Below are positions 18,313-27,464 of a stretch of DNA of 64,000 nucleotides, one piece after another (position 1 is the first letter of the stretch; the number at the start of each line of letters is the position of its first letter). This DNA is from Reyranella massiliensis 521 (GTDB lineage: Bacteria; Pseudomonadota; Alphaproteobacteria; Reyranellales; Reyranellaceae). The notes beneath the pieces are model-generated. The model worked only from the letters and a program-made list of their open reading frames with translations, did no database searches and was not told the origin of the DNA. The DNA is taken from NCBI RefSeq assembly GCF_000312425.1, contig NZ_HE997181.1, positions 4,092,320 to 4,156,319 on the forward strand. The letters are read 5' to 3'. The position numbers and the translations under genes were made by a program.

Positions 18313-20022
18313 ATGCCAGAGCACCAGACGCCGCTGATCGCCACTATCGCTGCGGGTCTGATGCTCGCCTTCATCCTTGGTCTTATTGCCCAGCGGCTGC
18401 GCATCCAGCCCCTGGTGGGCTACCTGCTGGCCGGCGTCATGGTCGGCCCCTACACGCCGGGCTTCACGGCCGACCCCGCTCTTGCCGCCGAGCTGGCCGA
18501 GATCGGCGTCATCCTCCTGATGTTCGGCGTCGGGCTTCATTTCTCGCTCAAGGATCTGCTGTCGGTGGCGCGCATCGCCGTGCCCGGCGCCGTGGGGCAG
18601 ATTGCCGTGGCCACGTTGATGGGCGCTGGCCTCTCCTGGGCGCTCGGATGGAGCATGCAAGCCGGCTTCGTCTTCGGATTGAGCCTATCGGTGGCCAGCA
18701 CCGTGGTCCTGATCCGGGCACTGCAGGATCGTCACATCCTCGACACCAGCCGCGGCCGCATCGCGGTCGGATGGCTTGTGGTCGAAGACCTCGCCATGGT
18801 GCTGGCGCTGGTCCTGCTGCCGGCGATCGCAGTGGTCACGGCAGGCGGTGACGTCCCGGCCACGCGCATCGTCTTCTCGCTGCTGGTCACGCTGGCGAAG
18901 GTCTCGATCTTCGTGGTCGTGATGCTGGTCGTCGGGCGGCGTGTCATTCCGTGGCTGATGCACCATACGGCGCATACCGGATCGCGCGAGCTGTTCCGGC
19001 TCGCCGTCTACGCCATCGCGCTCGGCGTCGCCTATGGCGCCGCCAAGCTGTTCGGCGTCTCCTTTGCACTGGGCGCTTTCTTCGCCGGCGTGGTGCTGGG
19101 AGAGAGCGACCTCAGCCAGCAGGCCGCCGAAGAGGCAATCCCGCTTCGCGATGCCTTCGCGGTCCTGTTCTTCGTCTCGGTCGGCATGTTGCTCAATCCG
19201 GCCGTATTCCTCGATGCGCCGTTCGCCATGTTGGTGACGGTTGCAATCATTATTGTCGGCAAATCCGCCGCCGCCTATCTGATCGTTCGCGCCTTTCGCT
19301 ATCCAAAGACAACGGCGCTCACCGTGTCCGCCAGCCTGGCACAGATCGGCGAGTTCTCCTTCATTCTGATCGGGCTCGGCGTCGATTTGAAAATGGTGCC
19401 CAAGGAAGCGCGCGACCTTGTGCTGGCAGGTGCCATCGTCTCGATCATGTTGAACCCACTTGTTTTCGCCATGCTGGAGAAGTGGGAGCGCGACAAGAAA
19501 GGAGCGGCGGGCACCTCGACGTCCCCCGAACCGCCGACGGCCGCCAAAGTGGCCGAGGCTGACAACACGCCGGTCATGACCAGCCTCACCGGACATGATG
19601 TCGTTATCGGCTATGGCCGGGTCGGCTCCCTGGTCGGCGCAGGCCTCGTTCGCGATGGCGCAAAGGTGCTGGTCATCGAGGCCGGCGAAACGGCGTCGAC
19701 CAAGGCCCGTAACGACGGCGCCGAGATCAGCCGCGGCAATGCCGCCGACCCGGCCGTCCTTGCCGCCGCAAATCTGGCCGGCGCCCGACGGCTCTATGTC
19801 ACGATCCCCGAACCGTTCGAGGCTGGCCAGGTGATCCAGCAGGCTCGCCTCGCCAACCCGACGATCGATATCCTGGCGCGGGCCCATACCGACGCCGCCG
19901 TAGAACATCTCGACAAGTTGGGCGCCAACCTCGTCGTGCTGGGCGAGACCGAGATCGCCCACCGCATGCTCGAACGGCCCCGCGGAAAGCCCGCGGAGAC
20001 GCCGCCGCCCCAGGCCGGCTAG
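18313..20022 (+). CDS. CPA2 cation:proton antiporter with RCK (TrkA-N) domain
   Basis: A 569-residue Kef/YbaL-type antiporter. About 12 membrane segments occupy residues 10-390, with the family motifs GYLLAGVMVGPYTPGF near the N-terminus, the GVILLMFGVGLHF helix, VVEDLAMVLALVLLP and SLAQIGEFSFILIGLG. A cytoplasmic Rossmann domain follows, with the nucleotide loop VIGYGRVGSLVGAGLV near residue 430, giving control by NAD(H) or a related ligand. The ATG at 18313 is preceded by GGAGAGA. It is likely a K+/H+ exchanger of the inner membrane. A paralogue at 59061 has a different regulatory domain. Its stop overlaps the GST stop from the other strand. Confidence 0.92.
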   Translation: MPEHQTPLIATIAAGLMLAFILGLIAQRLRIQPLVGYLLAGVMVGPYTPGFTADPALAAELAEIGVILLMFGVGLHFSLKDLLSVARIAVPGAVGQIAVATLMGAGLSWALGWSMQAGFVFGLSLSVASTVVLIRALQDRHILDTSRGRIAVGWLVVEDLAMVLALVLLPAIAVVTAGGDVPATRIVFSLLVTLAKVSIFVVVMLVVGRRVIPWLMHHTAHTGSRELFRLAVYAIALGVAYGAAKLFGVSFALGAFFAGVVLGESDLSQQAAEEAIPLRDAFAVLFFVSVGMLLNPAVFLDAPFAMLVTVAIIIVGKSAAAYLIVRAFRYPKTTALTVSASLAQIGEFSFILIGLGVDLKMVPKEARDLVLAGAIVSIMLNPLVFAMLEKWERDKKGAAGTSTSPEPPTAAKVAEADNTPVMTSLTGHDVVIGYGRVGSLVGAGLVRDGAKVLVIEAGETASTKARNDGAEISRGNAADPAVLAAANLAGARRLYVTIPEPFEAGQVIQQARLANPTIDILARAHTDAAVEHLDKLGANLVVLGETEIAHRMLERPRGKPAETPPPQAG

Positions 20023-20621
20023 CCGCTCGTGCGCTGCAGGGCGGGCCGGGCGTTGAGCCGCGCGACATAGTCGTCGAAGACCTTCTCGCCCTTCAGCCCC
20101 GGCGCGCCGAACATCATCGCCCAGCGAATCTGCGAGCCGACATAGACGTCGGCGGCACTGAACTTGTCGCCGAGCAGATAGGGTCCCTTGGCAAGGGCCG
20201 TCTTGAAAGCGGCCACGACCTCACCGTAGCTGCCCCAGCCAACGGCCGTCTTCTGCGGCGGCGGCGGACGCTTCATCATCTCGTCGAGCAGGGCAGGCTC
20301 GAAGCAACCGGCGCCGAAGAACAGCCAGCGATAGTAAGCACCACGCAAGGGATCGCCGATCGCCGGCGCGAGGGCCGCCTGCGGAAAAATATCCGCGAGG
20401 TAGGCGATGATCGCAGCCGTTTCGGTCACGACGATGCCGCGATGCACGATGGTCGGCAACTTGCCCATCGGGTTCAGCGCCAGGAAGGACGGCGTCTTGT
20501 GCTCACCTTTTTCGAAGTCGATGGGCACAATGCGATAGGGTGCGCCGGCTTCTTCGAGCATCCAATGCACCATCTGCGCCCGCGAGCGTGGATTATGATA
20601 GAAAACGATTTCGTCAGTCAT
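20019..20621 (-). CDS. Glutathione S-transferase family protein
   Basis: A 200-residue two-domain GST. The thioredoxin-like N-terminal domain starts MTDEIVFYHNPRSRAQMVHW, with the cis-proline segment NPMGKLPTIV and the glutathione-binding ETAAIIAYLAD that follows. The C-terminal helical domain carries the conserved N-capping aspartate in FSAADVYVGSQI. The ATG at 20621 fits the family; the open frame continues upstream to 20837 without homology. It may conjugate or isomerise electrophiles, but the substrate is unknown. The TAG stop is nested with the antiporter stop in one CTAG. Confidence 0.9.
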   Translation of the reverse strand: MTDEIVFYHNPRSRAQMVHWMLEEAGAPYRIVPIDFEKGEHKTPSFLALNPMGKLPTIVHRGIVVTETAAIIAYLADIFPQAALAPAIGDPLRGAYYRWLFFGAGCFEPALLDEMMKRPPPPQKTAVGWGSYGEVVAAFKTALAKGPYLLGDKFSAADVYVGSQIRWAMMFGAPGLKGEKVFDDYVARLNARPALQRTSG

Positions 20622-20667
20622 GCTGTGCCTCCCTGCGGCGGTCGCAATATGGCCTCTGGAAAGAGAT

Positions 20668-21297
20668 ATGTCCCGATCATCGTCGTTTCTTGCCGGCTTC
20701 CTCTGCGTCGTTGCCGTGACATCAGCGGGTGCGCAAGCATTGCCAGCATTTGATTGCACAGGACCTTTCGCCCGTGAGGCGAACGAGAGTACCGTCGCCG
20801 CAACCTTTGGCGCCGCCAACGTCACACGTGCGGACATCCCGATCGGCGAAGGCTACACGGAACCCGGTACGGTGGTTTTTGCCGGCGACGATGCCAAGCG
20901 CATAGACATTGTCTGGCGCGATCCTACGGCACGCACGCGGCCTGCCACCGTGATCTTCCGCAAAGGTTCGACCTGGCGCATTGCCATTGCCGGACTACCG
21001 GACAGGCCGGTTGCCCTTGGCGCCACCCTGGAAGAGATCGAGGCCATGAACGGCAAGCCCTTCAGCATCAACGGATTCGGCTGGGACCTCGGCGGTCGGG
21101 CCACCGGCTGGCATGATGGCAGACTCGCTCACCCGATCGGCGGCTGCACGCTGCTCCTCGGTTTCGATCACGCTGCGGACGCGCCGCCCGACGCTCTCGA
21201 GAAGGTGAACGGCGACGTCGACCTCCTGTCGTCCGACGCCGCCCTGCGCCAGGTGAAGCCGGTGGTGGTCGAGATGATGCTCAGTTGGGGGCAATAA
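20668..21297 (+). CDS. Exported protein of unknown function
   Basis: A 209-residue protein with a clear Sec signal (MSRSSSFLAGFLCVVAV ... SAGAQA, cleavage before LPAFDC). The mature part has two cysteines that could bridge (FDCTGPF near residue 28 and GGCTLLLGF in the second half), an IDIVWRDPTARTRPATV strand and a late acidic patch, giving a mostly beta appearance. I do not recognise a domain. The ATG at 20668 has AAAGAGA upstream; an earlier ATG at 20620 lies in the leader and would destroy the signal peptide. It is divergent from GST and convergent with the OmpA-type gene. Confidence 0.7.
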   Translation: MSRSSSFLAGFLCVVAVTSAGAQALPAFDCTGPFAREANESTVAATFGAANVTRADIPIGEGYTEPGTVVFAGDDAKRIDIVWRDPTARTRPATVIFRKGSTWRIAIAGLPDRPVALGATLEEIEAMNGKPFSINGFGWDLGGRATGWHDGRLAHPIGGCTLLLGFDHAADAPPDALEKVNGDVDLLSSDAALRQVKPVVVEMMLSWGQ

Positions 21298-21311
21298 CCG
21301 GACTACGATCT

Positions 21312-21344
21312 TCAAAGAAAAAGGCGACCCAGGAGGGGTCGCCT
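21312..21344 (-). terminator. Rho-independent terminator of the OmpA-type gene
   Basis: On the minus strand a perfect 9-bp stem (AGGCGACCC paired with GGGTCGCCT, 5-base loop) is followed by TTTTTCTTTG. It begins 46 bases past the stop of the OmpA-type gene. The preceding plus-strand gene ends at 21297, but the T-tract is on the minus side only. Confidence 0.85.
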
Positions 21345-21389
21345 CGCTCTTGTTCCAGTATCGCCCGATTGTCGTCAGCTATCGATGGC

Positions 21390-22346
21390 TCACTGTACGA
21401 CGATCTCGACGCGGCGGTTCTGCGGCTCGCGGACGTTCGGGCCGGTCTGAACCAGCAGGCCCTGCTCGCCACGACCGATGACTGCGATGGCCGTCGCCGG
21501 CACACCTTCACGCACCAGCGCGTCCTTCACAGCGTTCGCACGGCGCAGCGACAGCGCCATGTTGTACTGCTCCGAGCCCGACGTATCCGTGTGGCCCGTC
21601 GCCGTGATGCGCGCGTTGCCCTTGGTCTTGTAGGCATCGGCAGCCTGCTTGATCGTGTTCAGAGCCTGGGCCGACAGGTTCGAGCGGTCCCAGTCGAAGA
21701 ACACCATGTACGACGGCGGCGCGACGGCCGGAGCCGGCGGCGGCATCGGCGCAGGCGCCGGCGCACCGAACTTGTAGGTGACACCCGCCAGCGCGAGGAT
21801 GTTCTGGTTCTGGTAGCTGACGTTGCCGAACGGGGTGTTCACGCTCGGATTCGTCGTGCCGAAGTAGCGGCCTTCGACAAAGAAGCGCAGCGACTCGTCG
21901 ACGTTATAGGCAAGACCCAACATCGCCTGATAGGCGAACTGCGTGCTGCCCAGCGAGCTGTTGCTGTCGACAAAGGCGATACCGGCACCGACACCGAGGT
22001 ATGGCGTGATCACCGAAGTCGGCATGAAGTCGTACAGCAGGTTGACCATGGCGTTGAGCTGGCCAACCTTGCCGTTGATGGCCGTACCCGGGATGTTGGC
22101 GCTGGTCGGCACCTGGCCGTAGCCCACTTCGAGTTCGACGCGCGGGCCGACAAAGTCGTAACCCGCCTTGCCGCCGACAGCCCAACCTGTCCATGTCGAT
22201 GCGTTCGCATTCGAACCGATGAACCAGTCGAGTCCGCCACCGGCCCCGATGTAGAAGCCCGGCTGGGCATTGATCTGCGCTTGGGCGGCGACCGGAACGA
22301 CGACCGGCGCCAGTGCAAGCGCCCCGAGTGTGAGCAACTTTTTCAT
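21390..22346 (-). CDS. OmpA-type outer membrane protein
   Basis: A 318-residue envelope protein. The Sec signal MKKLLTLGALALAP ... AQAQ is followed by an eight-stranded beta-barrel (about residues 28-195, alternating strands such as FYIGAGGGLDWF and LRFFVEGRYFG). A Pro/Ala-rich hinge (APAPAPMPPPAPAVAPP) leads to a C-terminal OmpA domain that binds peptidoglycan. Its diaminopimelate-contact residues appear in TGHTDTSGSEQYN (Asp) and EPQNRRVEI (Arg). ATG 22346 follows GGGGGAGAT. The protein anchors the outer membrane to the wall. A strong terminator follows. Confidence 0.95.
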   Translation of the reverse strand: MKKLLTLGALALAPVVVPVAAQAQINAQPGFYIGAGGGLDWFIGSNANASTWTGWAVGGKAGYDFVGPRVELEVGYGQVPTSANIPGTAINGKVGQLNAMVNLLYDFMPTSVITPYLGVGAGIAFVDSNSSLGSTQFAYQAMLGLAYNVDESLRFFVEGRYFGTTNPSVNTPFGNVSYQNQNILALAGVTYKFGAPAPAPMPPPAPAVAPPSYMVFFDWDRSNLSAQALNTIKQAADAYKTKGNARITATGHTDTSGSEQYNMALSLRRANAVKDALVREGVPATAIAVIGRGEQGLLVQTGPNVREPQNRRVEIVVQ

Positions 22347-22512
22347 CTGGATCTCCCCCAGTGGAAGGAACAGGCCGCAGGAAGAACGGGGACTGCCAAG
22401 GTTTGGTTGCATTGTTGCCCCGGGCGGCACACGATTTTCATAGGTGTGCCATTTCCGTCACAGAAGAGCTTCACTCCTGCGGCGCCCGCGGGAGCCCTGT
22501 CGGAGAAGCCCA

Positions 22513-23649
22513 GTGTCGCCGGAAACGATTTCAGTGGCTGTGATCGGGGCAGGTGTGAGCGGTCTCTCGACTGCACTCTATCTGGTCCGGTCCAGGCAGC
22601 GGGTTGTGCTTCTCGCCCCCCCCCTGCCGCCGCCCCGGGGGCGCTTCCCTCGGCTATGCCGGCATGAACAGCGCCGACAGCTCCGTGCCGGGCTGGCTCT
22701 TCGCTCCACTCGGGCCATTGGCAGTACGCCCCTCCTACTTCCCCAAGGCCTTGCATTGCGATGCCTTCGCCTGCTGGAAAGAACTCCTGGGCCCGGCTCA
22801 TTTCGCCGATCTGATCCGGCCTGTCGGTCAGGTGCATGCATGGGAAACCGATAAGGAAACCGAAGGGGCCGCGCTCGAACGCCGTCTGCGGGAACGACAG
22901 GGCATTCCGGCCAGGTGCTCGGCCCCAATGATCTTCGCCAGATGTTTCCGGGCGTTTCGACCGCCGTGAAGCGAGGCGTGCTGTTCCGGGAAACGGATAC
23001 ACCGCCAATCCGCGGCGATTGATCCAGACCTTGCAGGCGTTCTTTCTCGAAGCCGAAGGCACGCTGCGCGATGAAGATCATCCCGTGCGACGGACGTGCG
23101 GCCTGCGGTGTGATGACAAATGTCGGCTTCCATCGCGTCTCGCGAATCGTCGTCGCGGCCGGCGCGCGCGCCATTCGCCTGCTGGAGCCGCTGGGTATCC
23201 GCGTGCCTCTCGAGACCGAACGCGGCTACCACGTAATGCTGCCGACGCCGGGTTTGTCGCTGACGAGGACGATCTCGAACAAGTCGCGATCCTTTGGCGT
23301 CACTCCCATGGAACAGGGGCTGCGGGTCGCCGGTGCGGTGGAGATTGCGGGCCTGGAGGCACCGCCGGATGAGCGGCGGGCCAAGGCGCTGGTCGCGAGC
23401 GTCCGCACCATGTGCCCCGACGTGAATGCCGAAGGCCACCGATTCTGGATGGGTTTCCGTCCGTCCACGCCCGACAGCCTACCATTTCTGGGCGAAGCGA
23501 GATCCCGCCCCGGCCACTTCCTGGCCGTCGGACACGGCCATTTCGGTATGACCGGCGGACCACCCAGTGCCCGCATGCTTGCCAATATCATCGCTGGGAA
23601 AGCCCCCGGCCTGGATCCGGCGCCCTTCAGGCCGGATCGCTTCGAGTAA
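22513..23649 (+). pseudogene. Degraded FAD-dependent oxidoreductase (DadA-like)
   Basis: The pieces of one D-amino-acid-dehydrogenase-like flavoprotein are spread over successive frames. The FAD dinucleotide loop VAVIGAGVSGLSTALYL opens from a GTG at 22513. The frame is lost at a run of nine C (22616-22624), after which GGASLGYAGMNSADSS continues in the next frame. Further shifts are needed near 22911, between 22995 and 23022 (a TGA lies at 23020) and near 23080-23095. The C-terminal part (VAAGARAIRLLEPLG, VGHGHFGMTGGPPSARML) is then intact to a TAA stop at 23647-23649. Neighbouring genes are clean, so this looks like real decay rather than poor sequence, though the C-run alone could be an assembly error. 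Confidence 0.8.
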
Positions 23650-23657
23650 GCCGGGGC

Positions 23658-24368
23658 TCAGGCAACGAGCTTGCCGGCGAGCCTCAGCGCATCGAGAGCA
23701 AAGTGTCGGGCATCCTCGAACAGGGTGGCCAGTTCCAGCGCATAGAGAAGCGCGATGGCGCCGAACGATCCTGGGTGCAGGCCACTCCATCCTACGATCC
23801 GATCGGGCAGAGACGTCCTCAGCAGAGCACCCCGCGCTACGACCATCAGGACGATGCCGAGGACAGCGCCTGCCAGCACGTCGCTGGGGTAGTGGAAGCC
23901 GAGATACGCACGCGGCAGGCAGATCACGATAAGCGCCCAGCAGAAGGCCACGGCTCCGAACGGGCGCGACCATGTCCAGATAGGCACTGAGAGCGCAAAG
24001 AAGAGAGCCGCATGATCGCTGGGGAACGAGCTCCACGTCCTAAGGGACTCCGGATGTACGCTGAGCGGTGTATTGAGACCGAAGTCGGGCGCATGCAGCG
24101 GCCGGGGATGGAAGGGTAGACCCGTCTGCATCAACCGCACGGTCAAGACCACGACCAAGGCCGCCAACGTCGAGGCCACGATCATGCGCCGCAAATCCTC
24201 GCGACGATCGCCTTTCTCGAACCATATCCAGCAGTAGGCCGCGAGGAAGATGCCGCCCTTGAGGACCGCCGAGTCGGCGACGTCGAGGACGAACTGATCC
24301 AGCAGCTCGTTGCGACCTGCCGGCTGATTGATCAGCAGCACCAGCCACTGGTCCCATCGATTGATCAT
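23658..24368 (-). CDS. PAP2 family membrane phosphatase
   Basis: A 236-residue integral membrane phosphatase of the PAP2 type, acting on phosphatidate, undecaprenyl pyrophosphate or a similar lipid phosphate. Motif 2 is present as SSFPSDHAALFFAL and motif 3 as PRAYLGFHYPSDVLAG with its catalytic histidine; motif 1 is weak (LMQTGLPFHPRP). About six membrane helices are seen. I use the ATG at 24368; the frame is open to a TTG at 24395. It appears to be a single gene. Confidence 0.87.
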   Translation of the reverse strand: MINRWDQWLVLLINQPAGRNELLDQFVLDVADSAVLKGGIFLAAYCWIWFEKGDRREDLRRMIVASTLAALVVVLTVRLMQTGLPFHPRPLHAPDFGLNTPLSVHPESLRTWSSFPSDHAALFFALSVPIWTWSRPFGAVAFCWALIVICLPRAYLGFHYPSDVLAGAVLGIVLMVVARGALLRTSLPDRIVGWSGLHPGSFGAIALLYALELATLFEDARHFALDALRLAGKLVA

Positions 24369-24453
24369 GGCCACAGGCGGCACCTCCGCCCCCAAGCTTA
24401 ATGTTCGTCAAACTGTAACAATAGTGACTTCGTTGTGGCCGGACCGTCCGCGC

Positions 24454-24819
24454 TCAGGCGCGTCGTGGATCGAGATTAGTGCCCTGCCACACGCAGCCCA
24501 GCTCGTTGCTCGTCACTTTGAGGACGCGCTCACGGCCGTTGTTGACGAAGGAGAAGACCATCATGCTGTTGCCGACCTTGGCAGTGCCGCCGAACACGCC
24601 GTCGGCGCCCTTCCGGAGAGTAACCGCCGTCGCCCCCGAGACGGTGGCCGTGGTCCGCGCCTCGGCAACCGACCATTTCTTGTTGTGGAAGGTATTGTTA
24701 CCGGATGTGCAGGCCGGATGATTTCGGGGCGATGGCGTCAGAGTGAACGGGATGCTTTGCGCAGCCAAGGGAGAGGCGATCCCGAGAAGAGCAACGGTCA
24801 TCGCAATCGTTCCGCGCAT
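24454..24819 (-). CDS. Small exported protein of unknown function
   Basis: A 121-residue protein with a Sec signal (MRGTIAMTVALLGIAS ... AAQS) and a mature domain of about 98 residues rich in Ser/Thr/Asn. It has one early cysteine (HPACTSGNN) and one late cysteine (ELGCVWQGTNL), which could form a disulfide. The mature part reads like a small beta-protein. GGGGGAGG lies six bases before the ATG, so the start is firm. I do not recognise the family. It lies between a PAP2 phosphatase and the orphan peptidoglycan-binding-domain gene on the same strand, with gaps of about 90 bases. Confidence 0.7.
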   Translation of the reverse strand: MRGTIAMTVALLGIASPLAAQSIPFTLTPSPRNHPACTSGNNTFHNKKWSVAEARTTATVSGATAVTLRKGADGVFGGTAKVGNSMMVFSFVNNGRERVLKVTSNELGCVWQGTNLDPRRA

Positions 24820-24911
24820 TGCAGCCTCCCCCGCTACCGAAGCCAGACGGCAGCGTGCCACGACGATCGCGGCAATGGCAATGCATCCCCGCTTGGTGCA
24901 CGCGCGTCCCG

Positions 24912-26210
24912 TCAGCTCAACTCTCTGGCGACAAGCACGAAGTCGGGGTCCTGCTTGGTACCGTTGCCCTTCTCGATGATCGGCGGTTCGAGGTCCCGTC
25001 CCGGAAGCTGCGATCTGATCGCGGCTAGGAACTCAAGTTGTCCATTGTAGGTAAAGCGGCACCCCGGCTGGGCGATACGCTTGATGACCCTGATGAAGGT
25101 GTCGAGCAGCGGGGTCCCGCGCATGGTGATGTGGCTGGCCGACTTGTCGGGAATGAACGTTGAGGGATCGGGATCGTCGGCCCATGGCCTGAAGCCACCG
25201 ACCGGATCGAACGAATGATCAAGGTCGACCTGATAGTCCTCGAACTCCGGTGTTTCGCCATCGCCCGCCAGGTTGATCAGCCGTCCGCCCCGCTTCGGAC
25301 CGACGGGACGGCCCGTAAAGACGTTATGCGGATCGAATTCACCGCCCTCTTCCCGCGACGCCGAAAAGAACTTCGAATTCGCCGCGAGCTTGGTCAGCGG
25401 CCCTCCGGGCACAGCCGCCTTCCGGTTCTGGCGAACCTCGACCGAATGGATCTTCGTCACGCCGGGGCGCGAGGCGACGATCGTCGCGTTGCCGGGACGG
25501 AAGGCTTCCAGACGCATGTCCATGGGATCCTTCGTCAGGGAGACCCTGCCGCCGTCCTCAGGCGCCAGGACCTGCGCCTGATTCGAGGGCCCCAGACTGA
25601 AGTCGGACAGGAATACGACCTTCTTGCTCGGGGGCTTGGGCACCAGCTGCGTAATATCTCCATGGTTCGTACAGATCGCCGTTCCGGTGCTGCCGGTGTT
25701 CAGGCAGGTGATCATGCCCGCGCTGTTGGGCGGCCATCGGCTGGTCGTCGTGATGGTCTGCGGATTGGGTGCGGCGACGCGTGGCCCCGTGACCGCAAAC
25801 GACTCCCGCCGGGAGACGAGCGACTGCCGGACAATGAACGGTGACAGCGGCAAAATCCGGTTGACGGGTTGGCCGCCTCGAACCTTGAACTCGAGCGGCC
25901 CGAGAGGACGTTGCTGCAGCAGCTCCTGATCGAGGGAAGCAATCGTCATCTTGCCGACGATGTTGTCGGCCTGGCTCTGATAGGCCTTGTTGATGATGTT
26001 GCGCTTTCGCTTGTAGGCAAGAACGGCCGCTGCCGTTGCGTTTCCGTAAATGCTGTCGGAGTCGAGGCCCGCTTTGTCGAGCTGGTTCAAGGCGAGCTGG
26101 ATCTTCCGAACGTGCTCCCCTTTCGCACCTGGCACAATATGGGCGGCATCGGAGACGGCAGCGGCTTCGAGCTTCGGATCGCCCCGGAACAACGATGACT
26201 GGAGAGCCAT
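24912..26210 (-). CDS. Peptidoglycan-binding-domain protein with unknown C-terminal region
   Basis: A 432-residue protein. Residues 25-95 form a peptidoglycan-binding type 1 module (GEHVRKIQLALNQL, SIYGNATAAAVLAYKRKRNI, GKMTIASLDQEL). The remaining 330 residues match nothing I know; they include CLNTGSTGTAICTNHGD near 165, a region resembling an Ig-like strand pair (MRLEAFRPGNATIVASRPG), and an acidic YQVDLDHSFDPVGGFRPW segment. There is no signal peptide or membrane helix. Cytoplasmic-looking proteins with this wall-binding module are sometimes exported by dedicated systems or belong to toxin or spike assemblies, but no partner is adjacent. Confidence 0.65.
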   Translation of the reverse strand: MALQSSLFRGDPKLEAAAVSDAAHIVPGAKGEHVRKIQLALNQLDKAGLDSDSIYGNATAAAVLAYKRKRNIINKAYQSQADNIVGKMTIASLDQELLQQRPLGPLEFKVRGGQPVNRILPLSPFIVRQSLVSRRESFAVTGPRVAAPNPQTITTTSRWPPNSAGMITCLNTGSTGTAICTNHGDITQLVPKPPSKKVVFLSDFSLGPSNQAQVLAPEDGGRVSLTKDPMDMRLEAFRPGNATIVASRPGVTKIHSVEVRQNRKAAVPGGPLTKLAANSKFFSASREEGGEFDPHNVFTGRPVGPKRGGRLINLAGDGETPEFEDYQVDLDHSFDPVGGFRPWADDPDPSTFIPDKSASHITMRGTPLLDTFIRVIKRIAQPGCRFTYNGQLEFLAAIRSQLPGRDLEPPIIEKGNGTKQDPDFVLVARELS

Positions 26211-26396
26211 GGAAACCTCGCGGCGCAGGACGCTGAATGCTGCCAGTACCGCCGCGCGATGGCCACGGCATTATCCGGCAAAGGCTTTCGCCGGCATTCC
26301 AAACTGGACCATGTCGAATCTTCGAAACTGGACGTTCCTCACAATCCACTCTCGGACTAATTAGAACCGACGCTAAGAGGATTTCCGAGACCCATC

Positions 26397-27182
26397 ATGG
26401 TTCAAAAGCCGGCCCCCGAACTATCCGTCGAAGACATCGAACGCTTCGGTCCCGACCCGCTCGGCGCGTTCAAGGTCAACCTTGCCAGAGTCGAGGAACG
26501 CATCGCCAAGGCCTGCGAACGGGCGGGGCGGGATCGCGCTGCAGTCCGGCTGCTACCTGTCACGAAGACCGTGCCGGCGCATGTCCTGCGTTTCGCCTTT
26601 GCCGCCGGCATCCGGTCCTTCGGTGAGAACAAGATCCAGGAAGCGCAGGGCAAGCGGGAAGCACTCGACGACCTGGCCATCGACTGGAGCATCATCGGCC
26701 ATTTGCAGACCAACAAGGTGAAGTACCTCACCCGCTTTGCCCGCGAGTTCCATGCGCTGGACAGCCTGCGTCTTGCCGATCTCCTGAACAAACGCCTCGA
26801 ACGTGAAGGCCGCTTTCTCGACGTCTACGTCCAGGTCAACACATCAAGTGAAGAAAGTAAGTACGGTCTGTCGCCGGAGGCGCTCTTGCCCTTCGTCGAT
26901 TCACTCGATCAGTTCCCGCGCCTCAAGCCGAGAGGCTTGATGACCTTGGCCCTGCTCAGCACCGACATGGAGAAGGTACGTCCCTGCTTCGCTCTTTTGC
27001 GCCGCCTGCGCGACGAGGCCGTAAAGCGCAATGCCGCCCTCACCGAACTCTCGATGGGCATGTCGGGGGACTTCGAGGAAGCGATCGAGGAAGGCGCCGA
27101 CGTCGTGCGCGTCGGCCAGGCAATCTTCGGCAAGCGACCCACGCCCGACGGCCATTACTGGCCAGGCTTGATATCGACGTGA
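26397..27182 (+). CDS. YggS/PLPBP family pyridoxal-phosphate homeostasis protein
   Basis: A 261-residue PLP-binding protein of the YggS (PROSC/PLPBP) family, which buffers pyridoxal phosphate rather than catalysing a known reaction. The PLP lysine is Lys57 in LLPVTKTVP. Other conserved segments are FGENKIQEAQGK, WSIIGHLQTNKVKY and the phosphate-binding end LSMGMSGDFEEAIEEGADVVRVG. The protein has an N-terminal extension of some 20 residues compared with the E. coli form. It stands alone here, without the usual pilT or proC neighbour. Confidence 0.93.
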   Translation: MVQKPAPELSVEDIERFGPDPLGAFKVNLARVEERIAKACERAGRDRAAVRLLPVTKTVPAHVLRFAFAAGIRSFGENKIQEAQGKREALDDLAIDWSIIGHLQTNKVKYLTRFAREFHALDSLRLADLLNKRLEREGRFLDVYVQVNTSSEESKYGLSPEALLPFVDSLDQFPRLKPRGLMTLALLSTDMEKVRPCFALLRRLRDEAVKRNAALTELSMGMSGDFEEAIEEGADVVRVGQAIFGKRPTPDGHYWPGLIST

Positions 27183-27223
27183 TCCTTCTTCAGGACACGC
27201 ACGTCCAAACTGGGGTACGTCTC

Positions 27224-27251
27224 AAAAAAAGAGGCCCGTGGTGCGGGCCTC
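27224..27251 (-). terminator. Rho-independent terminator
   Basis: An 8-bp stem (GAGGCCCG/CGGGCCTC) with a 5-base loop is flanked on the plus strand by seven A, so on the minus strand it ends in a T-tract. It would terminate transcripts from the small lipoprotein gene 214 bases upstream. The stem could also stop the YggS transcript, but that side lacks a T-run. Confidence 0.75.
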
Positions 27252-27464
27252 AAGGGTTGGGGACGTATCCTCGATCTTGCCGACCTGGGGGAGAAGGCGC
27301 CGATCAAGGTACGCTCTCAATGCGCGCTGTGAAGGATGGTTCCACCTAAGGTCGCGCAGTTTTTTTGTTTTCACATCTTCGTCACAACGAAAGCAGGCAA
27401 GGGGGAGGGGCGGTTATGGCTAAAACCTCCCCTCCTCGCCCGGCTCCTCTTCCGGCGGTGCGGA

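Noticed and set aside
27250..27330. A tRNA-like stretch after the terminator
   Set aside because: No acceptor stem or T-loop could be paired.
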